This document shows positions 12,101 to 24,273 of a stretch of DNA of 64,000 nucleotides, piece after piece (positions within the stretch are counted from its first letter, which is position 1; the number at the start of each line of letters is the position of its first letter). The notes under the pieces are model-generated. The model searched no databases. It worked only from the letters and a program-made list of their open reading frames with translations, and had not been told where the DNA came from. This stretch comes from Medicago truncatula. Its lineage: Eukaryota > Streptophyta > Magnoliopsida > Fabales > Fabaceae. The stretch is taken from contig NC_053042.1 in the NCBI RefSeq assembly GCF_003473485.1, positions 34,500,762-34,564,761 on the forward strand, in the 5' to 3' direction. The translations under genes were made by a program, and so were the position numbers.

Positions 12101-13693
12101 AGACTTCATTGTTTGATGGATTTAAAAAATAAACAATATATGATTTGATGTCAGTCACAGTACTTGAAAATTTCTCAATTTTGAAAAAGCACAAAATGGT
12201 GATAGGTAACCATCCATCGGTTCACTCTTTACCTTTTTATTTACTGCAATTGTTTGTCCAGTGGTTTTCTCCCTACAAATTATTTTTGATTTACATGCTT
12301 CCTGCTAAATTTAGATAGTATTTCAAAATTTTACAGGAATTTGTTTAAACAAATTAAAAAACGAAAAACATACAAATGTCTGTTTTTGTTGGTGTTACCT
12401 TGTCAGTCACGGTGATAGAGCTGCAGTCGATAGTCATCTTTGCATTATCAAAAAATTGTCAGTCTCAATTCTTTTGTTAATCTGCAACATTTTACCATTA
12501 GTATATTGTTCTCACTAATCTAGTGTTGTACTGATCTATGTTTTATCTTCTGTTTATGCATGCTGTTTCCCATAGTTCACTAAAATCAAATCTTCTCGCT
12601 AATTAGACGCAGTTTTTGAAGACAATATTTTGTTCAGTGATTTCCTTTCATCAAAATGCTATTGTATGGTCTATCAATTTAATGTATTCCTATAAAGATA
12701 TTCCACTTATAGATTTTAACTACAGTCTGTAAACATTGAACATAACCCGTTCTTGTATTCTTTCCCCTTTATATGAATACTTCATGAAGTTTTTACTTGT
12801 ATTGATAAATTTTGTTTTAACTAATCTATATGCCTATAGTGAACTTAAAAGTGTTTAAAGCTTTTTAACTTAACTAGTGCAAGTTTGATCCCTCCTTGGA
12901 GAAGGCAATTCTTTTTGCTGTTGGGAATACTCTTGTTTGTGAAGACCTCGAGGAAGCCAAAATTTTAAGCTGGAGCGGGGAGAGGTTTAAAGGTAACAAT
13001 GCCTTCTTGATATTATCTGTTAGAGTATATAATATTCACAGTCTAATTATACTAGATATGCTTAGAGAGAACTAGTGTTAGCTTGCTGTGTAAGATTTAG
13101 TGAGCTGTTAACAGCTGTTGGTTATGACAGCTGTCTCATAAGCCTAGGGATTATAAATATCTGTAATCAATCTCTCATTCATCAGCAGTAATAGAATAAC
13201 AGAATTCAGTTACACTTTTCTCTCTCTCTCTGAGCTTCAAGCTCTTCACACATTCATCAATGGTGATTCCAGTTTTTAACACATATCATTATTACTTAAA
13301 CGGGATACATGGATATCCCTTCCTGTTTTTCTGTGGGTTTTTCCCTCTGGCTTCTTGTTATGCTTTCTGTTTGTCCAGTCAAATTTCGAACTTTTTCTCA
13401 ACTCTATGATCTTCACACCTTGAATTTTTTTGATGTGTTGTTGCTGTCTTAAGTTCTAACAACCCTTTTGCATTTTGAGAATTCTACCATGTATGTGTTA
13501 AATTCCTGGTGCCTTGAAGCTTGGCCGAATACAAACAAATTATTGAACATTTCCATATGTAATTTGATCAGTTGTAACCGTGGATGGAATTTTGCTGACA
13601 AAATCCGGCACAATGACTGGTGGCACTAGTGGTGGAATGGAAGCAAGGTCAAAACAGTGGGATGACAAGATACTTGAAGGTTTGAATTAAATT

Positions 13694-13750
<57 letters not shown>

Positions 13751-16700
13751 TTCTGTTTTGCTCTTGAACTATGCATTCTGTTTTTCAGGATTTGTCAAAA
13801 AGAAAGAGGAGTATGAGTCGGAGTTGGAAGGGATAGGATCAATAAGAGATATGCACGTTAAAGAGTCTGAAACAGAAGGGAAAAAAAGTGGACTTGAGAA
13901 GAAAATTCAATATGCTGAGATTGAAAAGGTAACTTCATGATTTTCACCTTTTTTTTCATAAAAATAAAATAATAATTGTTCTGGCATTCAAGCTGCGCCA
14001 TCCTTTGAAGGTTTTTTGTGTGATACAATTAAGCATGAAAAGCTTGTTTCATTTGTTGTGTGGATACATTTATCTTTTTCTATGTGCTTGCTATGTATGT
14101 GTTTCACAATCAGATGGGAGTGTGGTTTTTTTGAGAATAATGGAATTCTTTTTGGCAAAATCGTGGGATAGAAGATGGAAAGGCGCTATAGTGGACCTGT
14201 TTTGAGATCTGGGTCAAGTTTTCATAAGATGATTGGTTTTAAAAAAGAAAACCCTGATCATGCTGTCTTCGTTCTTTCGATCATTCCACTCGCTTAACCA
14301 TTAGTCCATTTTGCCGTCTGAATCTCTCCCTTGCTCTGCGCCTGCGACGGCACCTCCTCTTTGCACCGCTGCTGCATGTGACTCTCCCTCCTTCTCTGCT
14401 CTGTTCCTGACTCTCCCTCTGTACCCTCTCTTATGCAGCCCAACAGCGCTTAGGTTTAGAATCATCCGAAGGAAATATTTTAGGTTTAAAGCGAGAATTG
14501 GGCCATATGGGCCCTACTTCTAGTGTTATTTTGAGTATGTCCCCCTCTTTTGTTTTGATTTGCCGGAGTCTCAATTAGGCTGCTCTTTTCTTTGTTTTTA
14601 TTTATTTATTTATTAAAGCATAATAACAATACAATAAACCAAATCTATATTGTGAATCCCAGATAGTGGCCACGTCAGACCGTAAACCTGCGGAAGCGTT
14701 TAGCAGGGTAGCTGCTAGAGGTAGGGCCACACTTATGATATAATGAAATGGTCAAAAACTCTAAAATGAAGAAGCTTAACGGATTTAAGAATGGGTAAAT
14801 TAGATATATCAAACAATTGGTCGAGTTACGGCACAACAACGTTATTCGGGTGTGTTTTGGCTGTGGTTTGCAGCCGTGAACACTGTACCTGCAGGAGATG
14901 GGTAGCCTGTAGAACATGTTGCAGTGGACTACGAGTCTGCTCTGTGATTGACTACAGAGAACTGAATTCTAACAATAAATATATTAAATATAAATTGCTA
15001 ATGATGTGGGTGGAGTAATTATTCTTCCCTGTTTATTTTATCTTACTTCTAACTTAACTTATCATTAATTGATATACATAAATGGAAAAGTTAGTCTTAG
15101 ATTAGCTGTTCTTAACAGTCTGTGAAGTGCCACATATGCACTGTTTGTTGTAACTGTTAATAGAGTCTGTTACAGAGTGTGTAGGTTAGCATCTAAGTTA
15201 GTGAAGATTAGTAGTTAAGAAAACAGAATAGAGAGTGTTCAGAAATATCAATTTCCCTTCTCCAAGTTTTCGTTCTATTGCATATCCGACCACCATCTAG
15301 AAATCTTCCCAGATTGGCCTGATTTCCCCATATTTAGATCTTAATACTTCATAGGGAGTTTTTTCTTTCTTTCTACATTCATCCTCCATATCTAATTACA
15401 TAGGAGAGCTTGCAGTATTGGATTATGACTTCATTGTTGGTATTGTGATACTATTCAGTGCTTGGATTTTTAGTTTCTTTTTGTTTTTGCATCTGTGGCT
15501 GGATAAATGCTAGTTTTGGCTGGGTATGGATTGGAAAACCTTTCTTCATTAGTGATTTCTCTGTCTTCTGTTCCTCTTGGAATATTTGAATTTATTTTGG
15601 TTTCACCTTTTACCAGAAAAGCATTGAAGATAAACTTTCAAATTTTAGTCGTGAAAAGGGGACCATCAAAGAAGAAATTAAACGTATTAGTCCAGAACTG
15701 AAGAAGGTGACATTGACAATTCCTTTGTTTATTCATAGCAGTATTCTTGTATACCGAACTTGTTACTTATTGTTTATCTACTGCAGTTAAGAGATGCTGT
15801 TGAAAAGAGGAATAAAGAATTACATACTCTTGAGAAGAGGATAAATGAAATCACTGATCGGATCTACAAAGAATTCAGCAAGTCAGTTGGGGTTGCAAAC
15901 ATTCGCGAGTATGAAGAAAATCGACTCAAGGATGCTCAAAGTCTAGCAGAGGAGAGGCTGAAACTGAGTAGCCAACTTTCAAAATTAAAATATCAGTGTG
16001 TTCCTTCTTCCCTTTTTTTCTTTAATTTATTTATTTTGATACTAATGAAATTGAAAACACTAAATGAGGTACAAGCGTTTCATTTTACAGCGATGATATT
16101 TTATAGCATGCTATTAATAATCTTAGTTTTATACATATATATATATAAAATCAGTTACATGTTTGACTTTTGTACTTGCCAACTAGTTATTTATTCTTGA
16201 ATTGTTTTATGCATACATTTATTAATATTCCTTATTGAAATTATTCTGCAGGTTGGAGTATGAACAAAATCGGGACATGAGTTCACGGATTCAAGAATTG
16301 GAATCTTTCGTAAGTGCTTTGGAGATTGATTTAAAAGGAGTACATACCAAAGAGGCTGAAGCGAAGTTAGCAGCAGAGAAAGTTACTGAAGAGATCAATC
16401 AGTTAAAAGATGAAGTTAAAGGTATAAAAACCACGCCTCATCATTGTATTTTGTTGCATTCTCTCTCTCTCTCCCCCCCCCCCCCCCACCCCATTCCCTT
16501 TTTCTGGGGTTGGGGATGCTATTATTGTGATAGATCGGTTCTCTGTTTAGTACTTCGCTGTTTACCATTTGAAATAAACAGGAACACACTTTGTTGATCT
16601 TGACTGAAGCAGACCCATCATCATTTCAATTTGCTGTTTATTGTTTCTGTCGTTGGAGTTTTATGGTTTCTATGTTTTTCTGCCCTTGTAGAGTGGAAAT

Positions 16701-19700
16701 CAGAGGCAGAGGATCGTGAAAAGGAAATCCAGGAATGGAAGAAGAAGGCTTCTGCAGCCACAACAAGCTTAGCCAAACTTAATCGTTTGATTAGCTCAAA
16801 GGTTAGATGGGTGAAATTTCTATGCCCGTGTACTTTCATGCATAATGCATAGATAGCCAACATCTTTAGTGTCGTTACAGGAGGCACAGATTGAGCAGTT
16901 GATTGGGCAAAAGCAGGAAATCGTAGAAAAGTGTGAACTAGAGCAAATTAGCCTTCCAATCATACCAGATCCCATGGATACTGATACTTCAACACCGGGT
17001 CCAGTTTTTGACTTTGATAAGCTCAGTAGAACACTAAAAGATAGGAGACAATCTGACAGGGATAAAATAGAGGTAGACTTTAAGCAAAAAATGGATGCAT
17101 TGATATCTGAGATCGAAAGAACAGCACCAAATTTGAAGGCATTGGACCAGTATGAGGCTCTGCTTGGAAAAGAAAGAGCTGTAACTGAAGAGTTTGAAGC
17201 TGTCAGGAAAGAAGAGAAGGAAAAAGCCGATAGATTCAATGAAGTAAAGCAGAAGAGGTGCAATATATTTTTTCCTTTCACATTGTCATTATTTGTCTTA
17301 TTTATAATATTAGTACTTAGCCAATAGTTTGGGCATGCATGGTTTTGGGTTCAACTTCATAGCTTCTTTGTCCACTCCGACCGCTATTGTGGTGAAAATC
17401 GCCGCTATAATCTCTACCTTGGCAAGCCCACACCATAAGGTGTAACCCAATCAAGGTGGATTGCGGTGCCGGACTTTTTAATGATTGTCATGGATTGTCA
17501 TGGCCAGTTCGGGAAGGATTGTGTTGCCATGGCGTGTTTTGCCAGCTTTCTATGGCGGACTTTTAGCTTCCCATCATGGTCCACCATAAGGCATTGATAA
17601 ATGAAACTTTTTCTGTGTTCATTTCCTCTAGGGGTGAGAATTGGTTGGGACGAGCAAGACTTTGCTTAGATAGTCCTTGCCTGTCAAAAGAATCTAAGGC
17701 CTAACTGTCGTAGGTTTTATTTTAAGCATGATTTGACCTGTTCAGAATGAACAAACTGAGCTTCATAGTCCAAGTTAATTTTTTTTTATTTTTTATTTTT
17801 TATGATGTAAACATTTTTTAAGGTGTAACCCAATCTTCTAAGAAGTTTAATTGAGTGATAGTCTATTTTGTAACAAGGCATTTATAATTCTCTCATAATG
17901 TGTCCCTGAACAAGCTTATATGTTGAAATTGAACTATCTTAATTAAATTATTGATAAGGTCAATGAACATATGGTTTTAATCACAACTCTACTGCAATCA
18001 TAATATCAAAGTTATTTTTTTTGTTCACTTAAATAGGCTGACCTGTTACGCCTGAAATGTGTTTCAGATGACATTACGCTCAACCTTTTTAGTTAAATAA
18101 ATAGACTTAAAATAGCTTTGACCTGGCTTGGGCCTAAAATAAGTCTAGCTTGATATGGGTCTGATGTAGGCTAAGTCATAGGCCCCCGTCGCTGGACTGG
18201 TCTATTCCCACTCCCTAATTTCATGTTTTTAGTTTTAATTATAAAAATATCACATTGTTTTCATTTTGTTTCTTATATTTAAAGCCTTGCAGAAAAAAAA
18301 CTACAAAAACAATATAAAGCTGTTTTTACTATGATGGAACAATTCTTGGCCAGACTATACTTACCTCATGACCGAACTCCGGATTACCATGTCCCCTTTC
18401 CCTTGGGAACAGAGGGTTAACAAAAAAAAAAAAAAAAGGAAAACAAGGAACTAAAAAGAAAAGATGTATAATTTTTATAATTGACTATATTTATATGCCA
18501 TTGTTTGTCATCTGCCTTTTTGTGAGTCCAGTGTTTATTTATATGTTGAATACAGATATGATTTGTTCATGGATGCTTTCAACCATATCGCTGGTAATAT
18601 AGATAAAATTTACAAACAACTTACAAAGAGCAACACACATCCTCTGGGTGGAACAGCATACTTAAATTTGGAAAATGAAGACGATCCATTTCTGCACGGC
18701 ATGAAGTACACTGCTATGCCACCAACAAAGCGGTTCCGCGACATGGAGCAACTATCTGGTGGCGAAAAGACTGTTGCTGCACTTGCATTGCTGTTCTCCA
18801 TCCACAGGTAGAGTTTTTTGTACTTGTAAAATTTAAGATATCTTTCTAGTTGAGCATATTTGGTTTGAGAAAATATTTTTTGTTTTTTTATCTTAATCAT
18901 AAAGGGTGCCCCTAATATGGTCCCATTTAAGAAGGTCCACCGGTGAACCCATTGTATTGAACCTGCTATAGCTGGTTATAAGTTAACTTCTTTTTTTAAT
19001 CTTATCTTTGTCCAATTATATTCCCTTTTTTCTGCTACAATCTTCTACCCATGTGCAACAAACCCAAATGTTCTTATAAAATTCCAGCCATTCGGTGTTG
19101 CTATGGGAATTGGGGGTTGTATTACATCCGTGTTTGTGTAACTCGAGCGGAGACATGTGAAAAATCCAATTTCTTTAGACACTCGTACGGAGGCGTCATG
19201 CTCCTAAATTCTTCTACCTCAACCAATGGCGTCTGCTTCTTTGTATTGCCTCGCCAGCTAATAAGAACTTTCTTCGCCACTGAATGGTAGAATTACTCGA
19301 CGTTGGCCACCACGACAAAGTTCTCTCTGTGACGGGCACTAGACGACAAGAATAGGTGGCGATGTGGAAAGGAAGATGATTTAGAGGAAACTGAAGAGAT
19401 CGGAGGATCGTGGAGAAAGTGAGAATTTTCCACGGCTTCGGAAGATTCTCTATAACTAGTAGGACTCATAGAAGAATATACATGGTTATAGTTAAGGAGT
19501 ACATTTTTAATACATATTTGTGGTTTAGGGATGAAGAATTGGTTATTACAGGAGGAATAAATAGAAATTATGTTTACTGATAGCTTAACTGGTTACTTGT
19601 TGTGTTGCATGTGAAGTTTAAGAAGAAAGAAGAGTCAACAAGTAAAATCTGGGTCATAACAAGTAAAAGTTTTCTGGATCATTCGAAATTGCATGGATTG

Positions 19701-20678
19701 CTTAAAAAATCTTCTAGCAGGTTGATTCAATACATAATCATGATCTAAGCATGACAACATTTCACTGAGAATAGTCAATCATATAAATCCAAATAAATAG
19801 ATTTAATCGATGTTATTAACAAACATCTCACAATAAACATAGTCACTGACATTGGTGGTGGTTGTATTAATGCGGCGACAGGGGCAATTGGGTGTTGGTG
19901 ATGGGAATAGAAGAGGAAGAAGAGGGGTGCATCCGTATAAAGTAATAATTTTTTTTTCCCTAAATGTGCCAACCGGTAATATCCGGTGTTTTTCAGTGGT
20001 CCACCCATGAACCTTACTCTAACGTGTGCATATTAGGGGCTCCCAATCATAAATCCATCCTTTGTTTTCTGTTTTCAAAGATTTGTATATGCAATCATGA
20101 AGACAAAATATATAAAACAATAATATTTTAGATGGTTCTTGTTTAAATTTTGGTAAGAGTTCATTCAAGTAATAGACCGACACATCTTTGCCTAAAATAG
20201 TTTAATGGATATTTGTTCCACATGTCTATTAACATGGTTCCCACTTCCTTATAATTTCAGTTATAGGCCTTCACCATTTTTCATACTGGATGAAGTTGAT
20301 GCTGCATTGGACAACTTGAATGTTGCAAAGGTTGCTGGCTTTATTCGTTCAAGATCTTGTGAAGGAGCAAGGACTAATCAGGATGCTGATGCCGGATCTG
20401 GTTTTCAGAGTATTGTAATATCTCTGAAAGACAGCTTCTATGACAAAGCTGAAGCGTTAGTTGGGGTTTACAGGGACTCTGAGAGAGGGTAAACTTCTTC
20501 ACATCATGAAATGATATAAAAGTAGTACTTTTTTCCTTTACTATAAGTTGATTGATGGCATAAATATATTCTATTTACCTAGTTTCTTCAAGATATGCTG
20601 GATTGTATACTGATTTTGCGTTTTTGCAGCTGTTCGAGTACTCTCTCATTTGATCTACTCAAATATCGGGAGTCCTAA
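6149..20678 (+). CDS. SMC1: Cohesin subunit SMC1, complete 18-exon gene
   Basis: Exons: 6149-6586, 7289-7525, 7929-8162, 8503-8741, 9658-9924, 10044-10314, 11641-11765, 12883-12992, 13572-13679, 13789-13928, 15617-15706, 15787-15995, 16252-16421, 16692-16801, 16881-17257, 18556-18807, 20261-20488, 20630-20678. Together they give 3654 nt, 1217 residues, about the length of Arabidopsis SMC1. Domains in order: ATPase head with Walker A GPNGAGKS at 38-45; coiled coil to about 500; hinge at roughly 510-680 ([22 protein letters not shown]); returning coiled coil to about 1040; then LSGGEK at 1108-1113 and Walker [13 protein letters not shown] with Asp1136 and Glu1137. SMC1 pairs with SMC3 and a kleisin to form the cohesin ring that holds sister chromatids and folds chromatin. 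All junctions keep frame. All are GT-AG except intron 7, which looks U12-type. Introns hold many repeats, including a 1.14 kb MULE in intron 16. Confidence 0.95.
6650..7245. repeat. MITE cluster of the AGCTTATAAGC family in SMC1 intron 1
   Basis: Multiple inverted modules of ATAAGCTATTTTTAT, AGCTTATGAAAATAAG and GCTATAAGCTGTTTATCCAA fill most of this intron, with a poly-T run at about 7150-7174. A short GTGTCGGCGCTAC segment near 6940 also occurs, reversed, near 35285 in a MEAF6 intron, so at least two small element types are present. Confidence 0.55.
11766..12882 (+). other. Apparent U12-type intron (ATATCC donor) of SMC1
   Basis: The donor ATATCCTTA at 11766 matches the strict minor-spliceosome AT-type 5' site. 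Near the 3' end, CTTAAC at about 12869-12874 lies 8-10 bases from the junction and matches the core of the U12 branch-point consensus. The frame is fixed on both sides (DVIQ before, FDPSLEK after), which places the acceptor after GCAA and so gives AT-AA ends. The intron also carries the MITE at 11820-12002. Confidence 0.7.
11820..12002. repeat. MITE in SMC1 intron 7
   Basis: The terminal inverted repeat starts GGGTCAAGATCCTCTCCATT on the left. On the right, AATGGAAAGGATCCTAACCC is nearly its reverse. The interior is AT-rich with no coding capacity. The target duplication is unclear. Confidence 0.65.
13018..13255 (+). mobile_element. Probable solo LTR of a copia-type element (fossil) in SMC1 intron 8
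   Basis: The segment starts TGTTAGAGTATATAA, holds a TATA-like region (GGGATTATAAATATC) and a CT-rich stretch, and ends in a CA-type terminus near CTCTTCACA. This is the layout of a short copia LTR without internal region. No clean target duplication was seen. The age is probably moderate, since the ends are recognisable. Confidence 0.45.
13694..13747. repeat. (TA)n microsatellite in SMC1 intron 9
   Basis: An uninterrupted TA dinucleotide run of about 50 bases, 40 bases upstream of the exon 10 acceptor. It is probably length-polymorphic. Confidence 0.95.
18895..20053. mobile_element. Non-autonomous Mutator-like element with 9-bp target duplication, SMC1 intron 16
   Basis: The element body is 18904-20044 (1141 bp). 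The left terminus GGGTGCCCCTAATATG and the reversed right terminus GGGAGCCCCTAATATG match at 15 of 16 bases. AATCATAAA is repeated perfectly on both sides (18895-18903 and 20045-20053). A 9-bp duplication is the hallmark of Mutator-like elements. No transposase frame is visible, so it needs another element for movement. The interior has a less AT-rich block (about 19050-19450) that could be captured host sequence; I did not recognise it. It lies sense-neutral in the intron, away from both splice sites. Confidence 0.85.
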
Positions 20679-21111
20679 AATTCATCCATTGGATACATAA
20701 TATACATTGCTTTTGATGTACAGAGCTCGTGTTGCAGTTTTATTTCTTGTTTAATGGTTTTCGAACTGATATACTCTCGTCCTCTCTTATCAAACTTGTG
20801 TTTAAATTACCAGTTGCCTCTATTGTGTAAATAGGAATTCCTGACCTCATAGTAGATGATTAAATGCCTTTTCCTTCACTAGAAGTGCTGTGTAGCTAGA
20901 CTAGGTGGCCGAATATCTGTTGGTAAATGTATTGAATTAATTGAACTTTCTTCTCTGCCACGACTTGGTATTCGTAATATTATCTGCCATATATGCATTC
21001 CTCCCATAAGTCGAACGGTCATGAAAACTGAAGCGCATTGTTTATTATGAGAACTATATAAAATAAGACGTGAACTATGTAAAGTAGCACACTCTGCATG
21101 TTCAAATTAAT

Positions 21112-21358
21112 ACTCCCTCTATCCCAGATTAATTGAGCCAAAAACTCATGTCGTAATATTTATTTTAGAAAAAGGTGATAAAATAATACTTTCACCATTA
21201 TTATAAATGTAAACCGAAAGATATTGAATTGAAATGATTAAATTAATATTAATTAGAGATTATAATTGAAAAAGTAATTATATTCAATTGAAAATTGAAT
21301 GAATCATTCTTTTTGAGATTTTTTTTACAGAGTCACTTATTGTGGGAGAGAGTACTTA
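21112..21358. repeat. Stowaway-like MITE
   Basis: The left end TACTCCCTCTATCCCA and right end TGTGGGAGAGAGTACTTA are inverted copies of the widespread plant CTCCCTC terminus. Both are bounded by TA, as expected for Tc1/mariner-derived Stowaway elements. The interior is AT-rich and about 215 bp. Confidence 0.7.
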
Positions 21359-21674
21359 ATATTCTCTCCTTGTCACTTTGTTTTAATTGAAGAGATTAAA
21401 TAGTCGATCTGTTTTCTTTCAAAATACTATTCTGTAGAAATTATCATAATTTTAACGAGTGCTGCAGAGATATTTTTTAAGACCTTTTAATAATAATTTT
21501 TTATAAAAATATGTGTAATCAATGCATTTGAAATTGAAATTTTTTACTTTTGTATAAGATCCTTTCTTTAAATATTTCTATATTTATTTTATTTTTTTTA
21601 TATTTGTGATATTGTGGTTGACCAATGTCACATATGTGCTACACCATTTTACAAAAAATTGTTTCTTATTATAT

Positions 21675-21846
21675 GAGAAATGATATATGTACAACCATTT
21701 TGGTACAACTTTCTCTTTCTCATACTCATATTATGTTTTTAGTCTCCCTCTTCCTTTTTCTCATTCTATAGTTTTTGACCAATGAAAAGAAAGAACAATA
21801 AAGTTGTCTCAAAGGTTGTACCAAAATAGCTGTTCAAATATCAGTG
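21675..21846. repeat. MITE, family shared with 56687-56873
   Basis: The ends GAGAAATGATAT...GTACAACCATTTTGGTACAAC and GTTGTACCAAAATAGCTGTTC are inverted repeats. The whole element, including TGACCAATGAAAA and CATACTCATATTATG, recurs in reverse orientation at 56687-56873. Confidence 0.75.
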
Positions 21847-22245
21847 CTTTTATCATATTGTTCAAATCAAACCTTTTTTTTAAGATTAAAAAACAGATAA
21901 AGCAACGACGTTATTATGCAACTTGATTTTGATGTGATATGATTTGATTTTTATATATATATATATATATATTATAATGCATGTAAGATGTAAAACCATA
22001 ATAAATAAATTATAATGCATGGTAGACAGTTGTTGGCCTATAAGACATGAATTGCCAATGAAAATGAAACCAATTAAATTAGCTATACTCTCTATATTTG
22101 GCGCCACTCAACTAACGGTTGAGAATTATCAAATTCAACAAACTGATCCATCATCACATAAAAATTATCTGGTTGCCACAAATCATAACAAATTTCTTCT
22201 AACACCATCATTCCTGATCCCTCCCCATCCTCTCCACCCTCTTCC

Positions 22246-24273
22246 ATGCTCCAGTTTTCTGGCAAATTCTCGTTGCCGGAAAATCCGATCAGGGAAGAGG
22301 CCATGAGTGATACCGATGAATACAATGATGATAATGGGAACAACAAAAATTATATCCATTTAGATTTCAATGAAAATCAAATAAGCCTTATCAATGAGGA
22401 CGAATATGATCATGATCTTGTTAGTGATCATGATCTTGTTAGTGATGTGGAACGAGAATTGGTTGATGATGAGGAGGTAGGGACACCAAGTCCTGCAGAG
22501 ATTAGGCTCAAGAGAAAGAAATCATTGTTGGAATTTCGTTGCAAAATTCAAGAAGCAATTATTGGAAAATATTTGTTAGGTGAAGGAGAAAAAGGAGAAA
22601 AAATTTCATTGCCAAAGGAAAATCTTAGAGATATTACATTATGGGGTGTTCCTTTATTACCAAGTAGGGCACATGAAGGTACTGATATTGTATTGAGGAA
22701 ATTCTTAAAGGCTAAAGATTACAAAGTCAATGATGCATTTGACATGTTACAGAAGACATTGGTTTGGAGAATTAAGAATAATGTTGATAAAATTCTTGAT
22801 GAAGATTTGGGTTCTGATTTTGAAAAAGTTGGATATTTGGATAGTAGAGATAAGGAAGGTCGACCGGTTTGTTACTATGTTTACGAGGTTTTCAAAGACA
22901 AGAGTTTGTACAAGAAGACATTTGGAACACAAAAGAAATGTGACTTGTTTTTGAGATGGAGGATTCAATTGATGGAATTTGCTATTAAGAAGTTGAGTTT
23001 TAGAGGCGGTGTTGATGGAATTATTCAGGTTTATGATTTGAAGAGTGCACCAATTCAAGGAATGAAAGAGCTTAACTCAGTCAGCAAAAAGGCTCTTATG
23101 TTGTTTCAATGCTATTATCCTGAGATAGTTTATAAAAATGTTAGTATCGTTTGGATTGACTTATTTGAACTTATCTATTGGTATAAATATTCGTAAGCTG
23201 TTCTCAGCTTATGACAATAGCTTATAGTTCATATGAAAATTGTTTGCAGATTGTAGTAAATGCACCATTTTGGTTCTACACTTCACAAGTATTATTCTCA
23301 AGGTTTATGAACCAGAGAAACAAAAAGAAGTTCATCCTTGCAAGACCACAAAGGGTCACACCAATTCTTCTCAGGTGAGTGTTCTTAAGTATGACATAAA
23401 ATTCAAGTTACTTATAAATTTTATTTTATTCAACTATCGTTAACATTATGAAATGTCACAGGTACATAGGCCCAGAGCATCTTCCAGCAGGATATGGTGG
23501 TCTAAGGAGGAATAATGACCATGATTTTTCTCCTGATGATAAAGTTTTAGAGCATAGAATCAGAGCAAATTCTGTTTCAACAGTTGAATTTCCTGTCAAT
23601 GAGGTGCTCAACATTATTAATTTTTTTTTATATTATTTGCTATTTGTTTCAAATTGAATACATTATGTTTCATAAAGTCTTTTTTATTTATTTTGTTTAA
23701 ATATCAAATTCGGTCCTTGAAGTTTTAGGGTTGTATCAACCTAGCCCCTCATGTTATCAATATTCCAAAATGACTCATGGAATTGCAAAATGTTAATCAA
23801 GTTCGTCCCTCTATCTGAATGTGTTATCCAATGCATCATTCACGATATTACGAACTTATGTCCCTACATATATCATTTTGGAAGATCGATATTGTGAGAG
23901 ACTAGATTGATAATGTCCTATAATTTCAAAGACCAATTTAGAAATTTACTCTATTTATGAACCATGTTGGACTTTCCTTTGTTCTAATTTATTTCTTTGA
24001 TGTGTCTAGACTGGAGTGACAATAATGTGGGACATAACTGTTGTTGGATGGGAGGTGATTTACAAGGAAGAGTTCATTCCAAATGATGAATGTTCATACA
24101 ATGTATTACTACAAAACCAAAGTGTTGTTGGTGACAGCATTAGAAACTCTTTTTACATAAATGAACCAGGGAAGATAGTAATAACAGTTGAAAATGGGAA
24201 TTTCAAGAAGAAGAGAATGTACTATAGAACAAAAACTAGAGTCACTGTTCCAATGTTCATTTTGCTATCATAA
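22246..24273 (+). CDS. Patellin-like SEC14-GOLD phosphoinositide transfer protein
   Basis: Four exons, 22246-23139, 23250-23374, 23462-23603 and 24010-24273, all GT-AG and in phase, giving 474 residues. An ATG at 22303 (MSDTDEYND) is an alternative start, because the first 19 residues are not obviously conserved. Order: acidic N-terminal region to about 85; basic coiled stretch (RLKRKKSLLEFRCK); CRAL-TRIO N domain (LRKFLKAKDYKVNDAF) at about 140-185; SEC14 lipid-binding domain about 195-355 (GRPVCYYVYEVF, IIQVYDLK, LPAGYGGL); C-terminal GOLD domain about 375-474 (TGVTIMWDITVVGWEVIYKE). Patellins bind phosphoinositides at the plasma membrane and forming cell plate and act in membrane trafficking. 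The N-terminal domain holds an exact 18-bp duplication (HDLVSD twice). I cannot place it in a numbered patellin group with certainty; it is nearest the PATL4/PATL6 type. Confidence 0.9.

Larger units (their letters stand above)
20679..22245. other. Spacer between SMC1 and patellin, with two MITEs
   Basis: This holds the SMC1 3' flank, then two small inverted-repeat elements listed separately (21112-21358 and 21675-21846), then AT-rich sequence leading to the patellin leader. No gene was seen. Confidence 0.6.

Noticed and set aside
13694-13747. Regularly spaced repeat suggestive of an array
   Set aside because: It is a plain TA microsatellite. No CRISPR-like repeat-spacer structure occurs anywhere in the window.
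22092-22346. 84-codon minus-strand frame over the patellin start
   Set aside because: Antisense shadow of the patellin leader and N-terminus; no family similarity.
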